From assembly GCA_002897695.1 (NCBI GenBank), contig BDTG01000010.1:62001-126000 (forward strand): a DNA stretch of 64,000 nt, given 5' to 3'. Position numbers and translations under genes: made by a program. A model generated the notes under the pieces. It was given only the letters and a program-made list of their open reading frames with translations, made no database searches and was not told where the DNA came from. This stretch comes from a bacterium BMS3Abin14 (GTDB lineage Bacteria > BMS3Abin14). Shown here one piece after another: positions 35,641-44,779 of the stretch (the stretch's first letter is position 1; each line of letters starts with the position of its first letter).

Positions 35641-36416
35641 TGGTCGGTCTCGAGGTCGTGTACAGGTATATTGGGGGGGATCGGGCGCAAAAAAGCCCCC
35701 GGGGGGGCGTTTTCCAAAATTCTGGAGTCCTCCAGCGTTGCTTTTAGCGTGGCAGTATCCGACCGGAATCGGAACCTGATGGGCAGGTACGGCGCTTCCC
35801 TGGAGTTTACGACCGTTATCGTCCCTCCCCTGACCCGGGCGGACAGTTCAATGGGATAGGGGACGGGGCCGGGTCCAAAAATGTACTGCCAGGACCCCCA
35901 ATCCCGGACATCAAGATAAAGCTCGATCCCTCCAGAATCCAGCTCGTAGGCCATGGCCCCGGAGTAATCAAAGTCGGGCGGCAGCGATCCTGTCACCAGG
36001 AAGGGGATCCAGGCCGGGTCCAGCGGAAAGGGAAATGGAAGGTAGGGAGAAAGGGCCATCCCGTGGGCGGATGTGCGGTAGGCGGCGCCGTCCCTGGGAT
36101 AGTACGCCCAGACATCCTTCCCGTCACCCACCATGAGAAGAAGGGTGCTTCCCAGGATTCCCGGGATCTCCAGACGGAAGTGCTGGGGTTGGGAAACAAG
36201 AAGGTAGGCTTTCCCGGAAAAATGCCGGCCGTCTTCTGTGAAATTCATCCGCATGGTTGTCGAAAAAGCTCCGGCCATACGGGACCGGTCCCTCAGGATA
36301 TCAAGGAACGGTTTGGGATCGACAGATCTGATCCGCCTAATCTCAACCGGGGCGCAGGAGGTCAGGAAAACGGCAATGGCGCAAAGGGTGAAAAATGTGC
36401 GGAGGCGGGTTCTCAT
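35637..36416 (-). CDS. LolB-like outer-membrane lipoprotein
   Basis: A 259-residue lipoprotein (signal then LTSC near residue 21). Beta-rich body: MRMNFTEDGRHFSGKAYLLV, FRLEIPGILGSTLLLMVGDGKDVWAYYP, then LYLDVRDWG. This is the half-barrel pattern of LolA/LolB and DUF4292 proteins, which carry or receive lipoproteins at the outer membrane. In Desulfobacterota such a gene commonly precedes ispE, as lolB does in Gammaproteobacteria. Overlaps its neighbours on both sides by four bases. Confidence 0.75.
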   Translation of the reverse strand: MRTRLRTFFTLCAIAVFLTSCAPVEIRRIRSVDPKPFLDILRDRSRMAGAFSTTMRMNFTEDGRHFSGKAYLLVSQPQHFRLEIPGILGSTLLLMVGDGKDVWAYYPRDGAAYRTSAHGMALSPYLPFPFPLDPAWIPFLVTGSLPPDFDYSGAMAYELDSGGIELYLDVRDWGSWQYIFGPGPVPYPIELSARVRGGTITVVNSREAPYLPIRFRFRSDTATLKATLEDSRILENAPPGAFLRPIPPNIPVHDLETDQ

Positions 36417-38158
36417 TGTCCGGCAGGGGATTGACCCAGTTTACGGAGTTCTTTGCGTATACGATCATTGTCCGGGTCGGCTTTAAGTGTGCGTTGGTAA
36501 TATTCCACAGCCTTGTCCATCTCTCCGATCTTTCGGTACGTGTCCCCGATATGTCCAAGGACCGTTGGATCCTTTGACATCCCCCCCTCAGCCTTCAGAA
36601 GATACTTCAGCGCCTCTGTGTAGCGGCCCAACCGAAAGTAGACCCAGCCAAGGCTGTCCATTATATATGGGGCGCCCGGTTTGAGGTCCAATGCCCTTTT
36701 TACAAATTTGAGGGCTTCGTCGAGGTGGATTCCCTTCTCGGCCCACGAGTAGCCCAGGTAGTTCAAGGCATCGTGGTGGGAGGGGTCCATTTTGATGATT
36801 TTCCGCATTATCTCCTCGGTTTTGGAGAAATCTCCTCTGCGGTCGTATACGATCCCAAGTTGGTAGAGGAGAGAGGAGTCCCCGGGTTTTTTCTTCACAC
36901 CCTCCTCAAGTAGTGTAATAGCCTCATCATACCTCTTCATGTCCGCCAGAACCTGCCCCTTGAAGGCAATGAGGGAGGTCCTGCCCGGTTCCAGCGAAAT
37001 GGCCGTCTGAAGATGCTTCAGGGCCTCTGTCCGATTCCCCATGGTATCGTAGACGACAGCAATGTAGAAATGAGGCTCGTAGCGTTTCGGCGCCAGCAGC
37101 GCGGCCTCACCGAACGTCTTTATGGCCTCGTTGTAACGATGAAGTTTCCTCTGAAGTGTCCCCACCTCCATGGTAATCTCGTAATTTGAGGGAGCTAAAA
37201 CCTTTGCCTTTTTCATAAAGAAAAGGGCCTCTTTAAAGTTTTTCTCCTGTGCGTTCACCAGCCCCATCATCAGCAGGGCATTACTGTTGCCCGGTTCCCG
37301 GGAAAGAATGATCTTAAGCTCCTGTTTTGCCGTTTCGAATTTTTCCTCCTTCACCAGCAGGTGCACCAGCAGCTGTCTTACGCTGGTCTCTTCCCCGTTG
37401 GTCTTCAAGAATCCCCTGTAGAGTTTTTCGGCTTTGTCGGGACTGCCCTGCTTTTCATAGATCTTTGCGAGTTCGCTGATGGCCGACAGGAAGGAAGGAT
37501 TCCGCTCAATGGCCTTCTTCAGGAACATCAGTGACTCACCGGACTTGCCCCGGCGGGCCTGGATCTGCGCCATGTAGTAATAGGCTATCGCCGAGTGATT
37601 TTCGTGTGCGGCAAGCTTCTTGAGCGTTCCCAGGGCCTTCTCCCAATCTCCGGTTTTTTCGTAGGTTTCGGCGAGCAGGATGTAGGGGGTTATGCTCTCC
37701 GGGTCAAGTTCGATGCTCCTCTTAAAGTGTTCTGTCGCTGCAGCCGGTTCGTCCTTTTCAGCAAGAGTTCTTCCGATGAAAGTATGGATCTCTGCTCTGT
37801 CCGGGTTGATTTTCATGACCTTCTGAGCGGTTTCCCATGCATCATCCTTTCTTCCTGCGTCCAGTTGGAGCTTGAGCAGTTCCATCAGGATGGTGTCAGA
37901 CGCAGGGTCAAGTTTGGCGGCCCTTTCAAAATCCAGGATGGCTTCGTCACGCCTGCCGGCCCCGGATGCGATTATCCCCATGATGAAATGGGTGTAGGCC
38001 TCCGACTGCCGGGTGGTCGTTCCCCTTTGCCCGGATCCCGGGTGTGCGGCCACGGAGGGGTGCCCCTCGGGGAGCGCCTCCGGCCCATTGACTGCCGGAA
38101 TCGTTGCGCAGGCTGAAAGAAAAATTACTAAAAGGAAGGAAAGTGAGAGTGTTTTCAT
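36413..38158 (-). CDS. TPR-repeat lipoprotein
   Basis: A 581-residue envelope scaffold: lipoprotein signal (FLSAC near residue 17), then about 13 tetratricopeptide repeats (for example YAHFIMGIIASG.., PDKAEKLYRGFL, ALNYLGYSWAEKG, AVEYYQRTLKADP). TPR solenoids bind partner proteins; this type often works with outer-membrane assembly or exopolysaccharide systems. Located between tsaD and the LolB-like gene in the same overlapping series, three bases after tsaD. Confidence 0.88.
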   Translation of the reverse strand: MKTLSLSFLLVIFLSACATIPAVNGPEALPEGHPSVAAHPGSGQRGTTTRQSEAYTHFIMGIIASGAGRRDEAILDFERAAKLDPASDTILMELLKLQLDAGRKDDAWETAQKVMKINPDRAEIHTFIGRTLAEKDEPAAATEHFKRSIELDPESITPYILLAETYEKTGDWEKALGTLKKLAAHENHSAIAYYYMAQIQARRGKSGESLMFLKKAIERNPSFLSAISELAKIYEKQGSPDKAEKLYRGFLKTNGEETSVRQLLVHLLVKEEKFETAKQELKIILSREPGNSNALLMMGLVNAQEKNFKEALFFMKKAKVLAPSNYEITMEVGTLQRKLHRYNEAIKTFGEAALLAPKRYEPHFYIAVVYDTMGNRTEALKHLQTAISLEPGRTSLIAFKGQVLADMKRYDEAITLLEEGVKKKPGDSSLLYQLGIVYDRRGDFSKTEEIMRKIIKMDPSHHDALNYLGYSWAEKGIHLDEALKFVKRALDLKPGAPYIMDSLGWVYFRLGRYTEALKYLLKAEGGMSKDPTVLGHIGDTYRKIGEMDKAVEYYQRTLKADPDNDRIRKELRKLGQSPAGQ

Positions 38159-38161
38159 CTG

Positions 38162-39214
38162 CTATTGTTCCTTTCGAACGGGCCCGCGGATTCGAAGCGA
38201 TTTGGTGGAATAGGCGTTCAGACTCAGAATGTCCGTTCCTGCACGGCCACGCATGCGGTATCCTATCGCAGCCACCATCGCGGCATTATCCGAACACAGT
38301 GATGGAGGTGGAAAGTGGGGCCTGAACCCGTCCATAACCCCTGCCTCCATCATGCGGATTCTCAACAGGCTGTTTCTGGCCACCCCCCCGGTCACGATCA
38401 GATGTTCTACCCCGCAGCTTTTAACGGCCTGTCTGCACTTTGCCACAAGGACGTCAATTACGGCAGCAAGATATGAGGCTGCCAGATCAGCAACGTCCGG
38501 AGCCGGCCGGTCTCCTGCCCCGGTGTCGGTGCCCAGGTACCCATTCCTGAGCAGATAGGTATACAGGGCGGTTTTAAGACCGCTGAAAGAAAAGTTCAGG
38601 TTGTCTTTGCCCACGAGGGGGCGCGGCAGAGTCAGGGCTTCCGGATTTCCTTTCAGCGCGGCTATTTCCACCGCTGGTCCCCCCGGATAACCCAGGCCGA
38701 GCAGTTTGGCGGCCTTGTCGAGGGCCTCACCGGCAGCGTCGTCAAGAGCTCTTCCCACGGATTTGATGGAACCTGCGGATCCGATTTCAAATAACGTGGT
38801 ATGGCCGCCCGAAGCCACAAGCGCCACCGACGGGGTCGGCGTTCCTCCCGCGAGATCCATGGTCATCAGGTGTGCCTGGATGTGATCCACAGCAACCAAC
38901 GGCAGCCCAATGGAAAACGATAGCCCCTTCGCAAAGGAAAGCCCGACCAGAAGGGAGCCGAGCAGGCCGGGGCCAGCCGTTACGGCGACAAGATCCATCT
39001 CCGCGGGGTTTGTGCCCGCTTCATCAAAGGCTGCTGCTACTACACCGTCAATGCGTTCAAGATGGCAGCGTGAGGCCATCTCGGGGACGATTCCCTGGTA
39101 TGGGGCATGAACCGAGTCCTGAGAGGAAACGATGGATGACAGGACTTCCCCGCCATCCCGCACGACGGCTGCGGCCGTATCGTCACAGGATGTCTCAATT
39201 CCCAGAATCAGCAC
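38162..39214 (-). CDS. tsaD: tRNA N6-adenosine threonylcarbamoyltransferase
   Basis: Transfers threonylcarbamoyl to A37 of ANN-decoding tRNAs. 350 residues; MLILGIETSCDDTAAAVV opens the ASKHA fold, metal ligands in DHIQAHL, VALVASGGHTTL, and the TGGVARNSLLR phosphate loop. Overlaps the deacetylase gene end by 20 bases. Confidence 0.96.
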   Translation of the reverse strand: MLILGIETSCDDTAAAVVRDGGEVLSSIVSSQDSVHAPYQGIVPEMASRCHLERIDGVVAAAFDEAGTNPAEMDLVAVTAGPGLLGSLLVGLSFAKGLSFSIGLPLVAVDHIQAHLMTMDLAGGTPTPSVALVASGGHTTLFEIGSAGSIKSVGRALDDAAGEALDKAAKLLGLGYPGGPAVEIAALKGNPEALTLPRPLVGKDNLNFSFSGLKTALYTYLLRNGYLGTDTGAGDRPAPDVADLAASYLAAVIDVLVAKCRQAVKSCGVEHLIVTGGVARNSLLRIRMMEAGVMDGFRPHFPPPSLCSDNAAMVAAIGYRMRGRAGTDILSLNAYSTKSLRIRGPVRKEQ

Positions 39215-40097
39215 GAGCCAGGACCTCCTCCACCGTACCCCACCGGATGCCCCGCCGCCGGGCCTCTTCAGCCAGCCTTCTCAAGGCATCCGCGGTTTCG
39301 GGATATGGATGCCCGATGCCGATGGCCCAACCCCTTTCCTCCGCCCTGTCCAGAAGTTTTCCGGCCTGAATGTCAATGTCTTCGGGTGTCCGTTCGTTGT
39401 CCAGAAACACGTCCCTTTCACCTGTGGACATTTTCATGCCTTTGGCGAGCTTGTAGGCGACAGTGTCGGCGGAGGTCCTGCTGTCAATGAAAAACAGCCC
39501 TTTCTTCTTGATAACGTTGAGAACGGCCAGCATGGTGCGTTCGCCAGATGTGGCTTTTGACCCCATGTGGTTGTTTATTCCCGCCGCGAAAGGAAACTCC
39601 TCGAGGTCATTCGTGATGGTCCGCTCGATTTCATCGGGAAGAAAACTCACGAGGATTGCCCCTTTTCCGGGATCTACCGTCGGGTATCCGACGGGTTCCA
39701 TGGGCAGATGAAGGAGGACCGTCTTTCCGGTCTCATGGGCCTCCCGGGCGAGTTCCCTCGAGTGCGGCCGCATGGGAAGAAATGCGAGTGCAACCGGTTG
39801 GTCGAGTTCCAGAAACGGGGCGGCCGCAGCGCGGTTGTGCCCCAGATCGTCGATAATGACGCAAAAAATATTGATCTTTACCGGGGGCACAGGGATCGGC
39901 GCCGGTATAGGGGGCCGAGGGGGCGGCGGCGCTGTCGGCGGCCTGAAAAACAGGACCAGAAAAAGGAGTGCGGCCAGTAATCCACCGAGCAGTAAGGCCT
40001 TTTCACCGCCTTTTATCCAACGGGCTGCTGTCTTTTGTCTCTTTCTGCTTTTCCCTTTGTTTCGGCCTTGCTTGCCGGCGGATGATTTATTGCCCAG
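39195..40097 (-). CDS. YibQ-like divergent polysaccharide deacetylase, membrane anchored, probable CTG start
   Basis: The catalytic part (from about residue 75) shows VIIDDLGHN, then FLPMRPHSRELAREA, LLHLPMEPVG, NNHMGSKAT and IDSRTSA, the divergent polysaccharide deacetylase family next to EnvC/CtpA in many bacteria. The only conventional start (GTG 39890) has no ribosome-binding site. The same frame extends upstream without stop through a Pro-rich linker, a hydrophobic helix (ALLLGGLLAALLFLVLFF) and a Lys/Arg-rich start: a signal-anchor architecture. CTG at 40097 lies eight bases after GGAG and 11 bases inside ctpA, giving 300 residues. No ATG, GTG or TTG is available in that extension. Confidence 0.8.
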   Translation of the reverse strand: MGNKSSAGKQGRNKGKSRKRQKTAARWIKGGEKALLLGGLLAALLFLVLFFRPPTAPPPPRPPIPAPIPVPPVKINIFCVIIDDLGHNRAAAAPFLELDQPVALAFLPMRPHSRELAREAHETGKTVLLHLPMEPVGYPTVDPGKGAILVSFLPDEIERTITNDLEEFPFAAGINNHMGSKATSGERTMLAVLNVIKKKGLFFIDSRTSADTVAYKLAKGMKMSTGERDVFLDNERTPEDIDIQAGKLLDRAEERGWAIGIGHPYPETADALRRLAEEARRRGIRWGTVEEVLARADSGN

Positions 40098-41457
40098 TTG
40101 TTTTCTCCGATTTCCCCTGAGTCCCAGGCGGCTGGTTGTTCCTGAAAAAATCCAGCCCCTTCAGAAGGTCCACGGCTCTCATAAGCTGTTCATCGTCCTT
40201 GGGATTGTCCGGGACCAGGTCCATTTGAGGAGCGGCCCCTTTATCTTTTCCTTCCGCTGCTTTCTTTTTTCCCTTTAACTGCTCGTTGGCAAGGTGCCCG
40301 GCGAGGTCCTTTTCCCTTATGTGGCCTGTGGACTTTCCGGTATGGTTTTCAACGACGATGTCGGGTTCAATGCCCGTATTTTGAATGGAACGTCCGCTGG
40401 GGGTGTAGTATTTGGCGGTTGTGACCCTCATTCCTGATCCGTCACTCAGTCGGTAGATGGTCTGCACCGACCCTTTTCCGAAGGTTGTTGTTCCCATGAT
40501 GATGGCTCTTTTATCGTCCTGCAGGGCGCCGGCGACGATCTCGGAGGCGCTTGCGGAACCGCCGTTTACCAGAACTACGATGGGATAATCCGGCTCCGTT
40601 CCCTTCTTCTGGGCATTATAGGAATAGTTCTGGTTCTTCAGCCGGCCCTTGGTGGAGACAATGGGTCCGGAGGTGATGAACCTGTTGGCTATGTCTATGG
40701 CGGACATCAGGAGGCCGCCGGGATTGTTTCTGAGGTCAATAATAAGCCCCTTGAAGGAATCCTTCTTGTCCTTCCGGACCTTCTTTAAGGCCTTGTCAAA
40801 TTCTTCCATGGTCTTCTTCTGAAACTGGGTAATCCGGATGTACCCTATGTCATTACCGACTTCCTTTGTCTTGACGCTGATAAGAGGGATGACATCCCTG
40901 GTAATGGTAAAATTAATGGGCTTGTCCGCACCCTTGCGAACGATGGTGATGGTTACATCCGTTCCTTTGGGCCCCCGCATGAGTTTTACCGCTTCCATGA
41001 GGGACATGTCCTTTGTGGGTTTGTCCTTGATCTTGATAATCTTATCCCCTGCCAGGATGCCGGCTCTGAAGGCGGGAGTGTCGTCGATAGGGGCAATCAC
41101 GGTAAGGATGTTTTCCCGAATTCCGATGGTAATGCCGACACCCTGAAACTCACCGGTAGTGTCGATCTGCATCTCTTTGTACATGTCGGGATCCATGAAT
41201 GAGCTGTGGGGATCAAGAGTACGCAGCATTCCCTTGATGGCTCCGCGCACCATCTCCCTGGTGTCGGGGACATCCACATAGTTCCGCTGAACGATGGAAA
41301 GGGCCTGGGAGAAGACCTTGATCTGGTCGTAGGTTGACCCGCCTGTCCCGGCAAAGGCCTGGGCATCCGGAATGGGGTGGTAGTCGCCTGTCGATATGCC
41401 GAGCAGGAAAAGGAGAGCGATCAGAGTTCCAATCTTAACCCAGCGAAAACGCTTCAT
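40087..41457 (-). CDS. ctpA: carboxyl-terminal processing protease (S41)
   Basis: Periplasmic Ser/Lys protease of 456 residues. N-terminal signal or anchor (GTLIALLFLLGIS), PDZ domain (about 95-175, GVGITIGIRENILTVIAPIDD), then the catalytic domain with Ser in NGGSASASEIVAGAL and Lys in TFGKGSVQT. In Escherichia coli and Pseudomonas such proteases degrade peptidoglycan hydrolases, which fits the envC-ftsEX neighbours. It follows envC by 16 bases. Confidence 0.95.
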   Translation of the reverse strand: MKRFRWVKIGTLIALLFLLGISTGDYHPIPDAQAFAGTGGSTYDQIKVFSQALSIVQRNYVDVPDTREMVRGAIKGMLRTLDPHSSFMDPDMYKEMQIDTTGEFQGVGITIGIRENILTVIAPIDDTPAFRAGILAGDKIIKIKDKPTKDMSLMEAVKLMRGPKGTDVTITIVRKGADKPINFTITRDVIPLISVKTKEVGNDIGYIRITQFQKKTMEEFDKALKKVRKDKKDSFKGLIIDLRNNPGGLLMSAIDIANRFITSGPIVSTKGRLKNQNYSYNAQKKGTEPDYPIVVLVNGGSASASEIVAGALQDDKRAIIMGTTTFGKGSVQTIYRLSDGSGMRVTTAKYYTPSGRSIQNTGIEPDIVVENHTGKSTGHIREKDLAGHLANEQLKGKKKAAEGKDKGAAPQMDLVPDNPKDDEQLMRAVDLLKGLDFFRNNQPPGTQGKSEKTTGQ

Positions 41458-41473
41458 TGTTTCCTCCTGTTAT

Positions 41474-42652
41474 TCATCCACCGGAAAACCATGGTATGGG
41501 GTCCACCGGTTTCCCGTGGTGCCTGATCTCAAAATAAAGGGCGGGGCCTTCCAGAGAACCGCTCTCTCCGGCGAGGCCGATCACCTCATCTGTGTCAACC
41601 TCCTGGCCTATCTTCACGTCGATGGCCGAAAGGTGGCCATAGAGGGTGTAATAACCTCCCCCGTGATCCAGGATGACGATCCTGCCGTATCCCCGGAACC
41701 AGTCTGCAAACAGGGCCTTTCCTTTAAAGACGGCCCTGACGGGTGTTCCTTCCGCCGAGCGGATAGTGATTCCTCTCGACAGGGTAAATGTGTTGAATCT
41801 GGCGTTCCTGTTCTTTCCAAAACCCACCACGATCTTGCCCGAGACGGGACGCTTTAACGCCCCCTTGAGCATGGGGAAGGCCGATTCACCGGTTTCGGCC
41901 TGTTGACTAAGAGCCTTGATAAGCTGGATGAGCCGGTTGGAAGATGCCTCCAATTCATTGATAAGGTCGGAATACCTTTTTCTGTCATTTCTCGCGGAAG
42001 CCAGAAGAATATCCCGGGACCGTTTTTTTCGGGAAAGAACCGAAAGATCCAATTCCAGGTTCCGGCGAGTTTCGACCAGGCGTTTTTTCTTTTTGAGAAG
42101 CAGACTTTCCTCCTGCTTCTCCTGACGATAGAGATTGGCCGCGCGGTGAAAAAGCTCAGAATCGTAGGACGAAACCTTTCTGAGGTAGTATAGCCTGCGT
42201 GTCAGATCGTTAATCCCGCCGGCGCCTAAAATCACCCCTAGATAGCTCACATTACCTGCTTTGTAAAGAGCGGTGGTTCTTGCCATGAGCCGACTTCTCG
42301 CCGATTCCCGTTTTTTTGCGATAGACTTCAGGTTTTTCTCCGCATGATCGATATCCGTACGCAATTCACCCTCATCCCGCCGCAGTATGCCTACCTTTTT
42401 TTTCTTGGCCCCGATGTCCCGGTCCAACGCTTCGAGTTCACCGAGAATTGTCCTCTCTCTGCCTTTGGATTGCCGAACTTTTTTTATGGCGGTTTGTTTC
42501 TTCCTCTCAATCTCCTGAAGCTTCTCCCTGGTTTTCTCGATGGACCCTCCAGCGTCATTTCCGGCGGCGGCGGCAGGCATGATCCAGGTGAACAGGAGGA
42601 AGACGGACAGAGCGAAAATAGGGGTTAAAGAGGCGAAAGGCCGCCGAATCAC
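41474..42652 (-). CDS. envC: EnvC-type murein hydrolase activator
   Basis: Exported protein of 392 residues: signal peptide ending AAAAG, long coiled coil (about 35-250, rich in K/R/E heptads), then a LytM domain. The LytM part reads YYTLYGHLSAIDVKIGQ and ends LYFEIRHHGKPVDPIPWF. As in EnvC, the LxHxHxE metal site is not intact (LYFEIR), so it should activate amidases rather than cut peptidoglycan. It overlaps ftsX by four bases, in the family's normal place: EnvC is controlled by FtsEX. Confidence 0.9.
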   Translation of the reverse strand: MIRRPFASLTPIFALSVFLLFTWIMPAAAAGNDAGGSIEKTREKLQEIERKKQTAIKKVRQSKGRERTILGELEALDRDIGAKKKKVGILRRDEGELRTDIDHAEKNLKSIAKKRESARSRLMARTTALYKAGNVSYLGVILGAGGINDLTRRLYYLRKVSSYDSELFHRAANLYRQEKQEESLLLKKKKRLVETRRNLELDLSVLSRKKRSRDILLASARNDRKRYSDLINELEASSNRLIQLIKALSQQAETGESAFPMLKGALKRPVSGKIVVGFGKNRNARFNTFTLSRGITIRSAEGTPVRAVFKGKALFADWFRGYGRIVILDHGGGYYTLYGHLSAIDVKIGQEVDTDEVIGLAGESGSLEGPALYFEIRHHGKPVDPIPWFSGG

Positions 42653-43539
42653 CTGGAAAATCTCCCCACAGACGCCAGGCTCCCCACCCCACCTAACGTC
42701 ATGCCTCCAACAATGATGGTAAGGACAGTGGCGGGAGTGAGGAAACGGAGAGAGGCGATTCCCAGAATCTGAAAAACCGTCGGGTCTATCCTGGTTACAA
42801 GAACCTGGAACAAAATCACCAGAAGCCCGATGGAAATTATCGACCCTGCGAGACCCTGCATCAGCCCCTCTATGAGGAACGGTGTGCGGATAAATCCCTC
42901 CGTGGCGCCGACGAGGCGCATTATTTCCAGCTCCTCTTTTCTGGCCAGAACGGTCAGCTTGATGGTGTTGGAGATGATAAAGATGGCCGCCAGGCAGAGG
43001 ATGCCGCCCAGGACTGCGGCGATGAGGTTGACCACTTTCATGACTTTTTCAAGCCGCTGAAGCCAGTCCTTCCCATAAGCGATTTCCTCTACCAATGGAT
43101 CATCGCCGATTCTGGAGAGGATGGAACGAATCCCTTCCACGTTCCGGTATTCGCTGCGCGGCGTCAGGCGCAGACTCGCCGGCAGCGGTTTTTCGTCCAG
43201 GCCATCCAGGAGATCCTTTTCCCCTCCGAGCATGGTTTTAAACTCCTCTAGCGCCTGTTCTTTGGTAACGTAGGTTACCGATTCCATCTCGGGAAATCCC
43301 GACACCCTGTCGATCAGGGCGTTCACATCCGAAGCGGTGAAACCGTCCCTCAGATAGATGGTTATCCGGACATCCCCTTTCCACTGCTCCACAACGTCTT
43401 GAAGGTTGTGGGCCAGAAGGAGGTAGCTGCCCACCATCAGGAGGCTGATGGCGATTATACCGGTGGTTATCATGCTGCTGACCCAGCTCTGCCTGAGGTT
43501 GGCCATGGCCCTGAAAAGGGAAGATACGAGTCGGTTCAG
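42649..43539 (-). CDS. ftsX: cell division protein FtsX, probable CTG start
   Basis: Permease-like partner of FtsE. Four transmembrane segments (one after residue 25, three in the last 140 residues) and a periplasmic domain that binds EnvC. ATG 43506 is available, but FtsX proteins start with a basic amphipathic stretch (LxRLxxxLxRAxxNLRxxxxxS). The frame upstream encodes exactly this ([19 protein letters not shown]). CTG at 43539 overlaps the ftsE stop as CTGA and lies five bases after GGAGGG. That gives 296 residues. Confidence 0.92.
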   Translation of the reverse strand: MNRLVSSLFRAMANLRQSWVSSMITTGIIAISLLMVGSYLLLAHNLQDVVEQWKGDVRITIYLRDGFTASDVNALIDRVSGFPEMESVTYVTKEQALEEFKTMLGGEKDLLDGLDEKPLPASLRLTPRSEYRNVEGIRSILSRIGDDPLVEEIAYGKDWLQRLEKVMKVVNLIAAVLGGILCLAAIFIISNTIKLTVLARKEELEIMRLVGATEGFIRTPFLIEGLMQGLAGSIISIGLLVILFQVLVTRIDPTVFQILGIASLRFLTPATVLTIIVGGMTLGGVGSLASVGRFSR

Positions 43540-44201
43540 GGTATCCCTCCCCGCGCAACGCTTCCGTTTTCCAGGTGAATGACATCCCTGCTCATGTTAT
43601 TGACCATGTCGATGTCGTGGGTTGCTACAATAACGGTGGTTCCCCGGGCATTTACGTCGGAAAAAATCTCCATGATATGCCGGGATGCCTCGTTATCAAG
43701 GCTTCCGGTTGGTTCATCGGCGATGAGGATAAGGGGCTCGTTGACCAGGGCTCGGGCAATGGCTACCCGCTGTTGTTCCCCTCCCGAAAGGGTCAACGGG
43801 TTTGCCCTCATCTTGTGGTGGACACCAAGGCGCTTGAGGATAAGCCATACCCGTCGGCTGGTCTCCCGCCTGGGGATACCGAGCACCTCCAGGGCCAGGG
43901 AGACGTTTTCAAAAACATTTCGGTTGGGCAGAAGTTTGAAGTCCTGAAACACCACCCCGATCTCCCTTCTCAGCGTCGGGATCTTCGAGTTGGGCAGGCG
44001 CGCGATATTGCGGCCGTGGACGAGTATCTGTCCTTTTGTCGGCCTTTCTTCGGCGAAGATAAGCTTCAGAAGGGTGCTTTTACCCGCCCCGCTTGGGCCG
44101 GTGATGAAAACAAAATCGCCCTTGGGAACGTGGATATTCATCTCGTACAGGGCGGGTACGTCTTTCTGATAATATTTGCTGACGTGAAATAGCTGAATCA
44201 T
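43536..44201 (-). CDS. ftsE: cell division ATP-binding protein FtsE
   Basis: ABC ATPase of the FtsEX division complex, 221 residues. Walker [11 protein letters not shown] loop VFQDFKLLP, signature LSGGEQQR, Walker [13 protein letters not shown], switch ATHD. It couples cytoplasmic ATP hydrolysis to EnvC in the periplasm. Overlaps ftsX by four bases. Confidence 0.95.
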   Translation of the reverse strand: MIQLFHVSKYYQKDVPALYEMNIHVPKGDFVFITGPSGAGKSTLLKLIFAEERPTKGQILVHGRNIARLPNSKIPTLRREIGVVFQDFKLLPNRNVFENVSLALEVLGIPRRETSRRVWLILKRLGVHHKMRANPLTLSGGEQQRVAIARALVNEPLILIADEPTGSLDNEASRHIMEIFSDVNARGTTVIVATHDIDMVNNMSRDVIHLENGSVARGGIP

Positions 44202-44217
44202 TCAGTCGCGGAGTCCA

Positions 44218-44664
44218 TTAGTCCTCGTCCATCTCGGATGCGAGATATTCAAGAATCACCTGATCCAGATTTTTCTCCCTGAAAGGTTCAGGGGAATGCA
44301 CCGGTCCCGGGGCGGCGTCAGGCGTTTTCATGACCGGTGTGGCGACCTGCGGGGGAGCCTCAGGGGTCGGAGCCGGAGACGGGGGAGCAGGTGTGGAAGG
44401 ATCGGGGGGGGTCGAGTCGGGGATGGCCCCGGCTTTTACGGCCTGTATCATGGCACGATGCTGCTTCTCCAGCAGGGTACGCAACCGTGTCAGGAAACCT
44501 TCCGTGCCGATGATTTCGGCGTAGTTTGTCTTCTTGGAGGCGAGAATCCGCCCTCCCTGGTATATCAGGCTTACAATCACCGGGTGTTTGTCGCCGCCAT
44601 CTTCCGTCTGGACGTGGTAGACCGTTCCGCCGTGTTTGATGTCGGTGTTATATCCTGTGATCAT
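44218..44664 (-). CDS. conserved hypothetical protein with Pro-rich linker
   Basis: A 148-residue protein. The N-terminal 75 residues (YNTDIKHGGTVYHVQTEDGGDKHPVIVSLIYQGGRIL) match a small conserved domain I associate with Desulfobacterota and relatives. A 50-residue Pro/Ala-rich linker and an acidic C-terminal helix (LDQVILEYLASEMDED) follow. No signal peptide. First gene of the ftsEX series, behind its own promoter, 16 bases from ftsE. Function unknown. Confidence 0.75.
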   Translation of the reverse strand: MITGYNTDIKHGGTVYHVQTEDGGDKHPVIVSLIYQGGRILASKKTNYAEIIGTEGFLTRLRTLLEKQHRAMIQAVKAGAIPDSTPPDPSTPAPPSPAPTPEAPPQVATPVMKTPDAAPGPVHSPEPFREKNLDQVILEYLASEMDED

Positions 44665-44735
44665 CTTGTATCGTACCTGTCCTCAATATTGTGCCCCCTG
44701 TTTGCACCAGCGTTTTCTGGGGTTATCAACCGATG

Positions 44736-44763
44736 ATTATATAACTCCTGCTCATTACTTCAA
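44736..44763 (-). promoter_or_regulatory. sigma-70-type promoter of the hypothetical-ftsEX operon
   Basis: Minus strand TTGAAG (44763-44758), 16-base spacer, perfect TATAAT (44741-44736), about 70 bases upstream of the first ATG. Confidence 0.7.
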
Positions 44764-44779
44764 GACCCGACCGGCATGT

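Noticed and set aside
36413-38158. Tandem DNA repeats
   Set aside because: The periodicity is that of TPR protein motifs, not repeated DNA.
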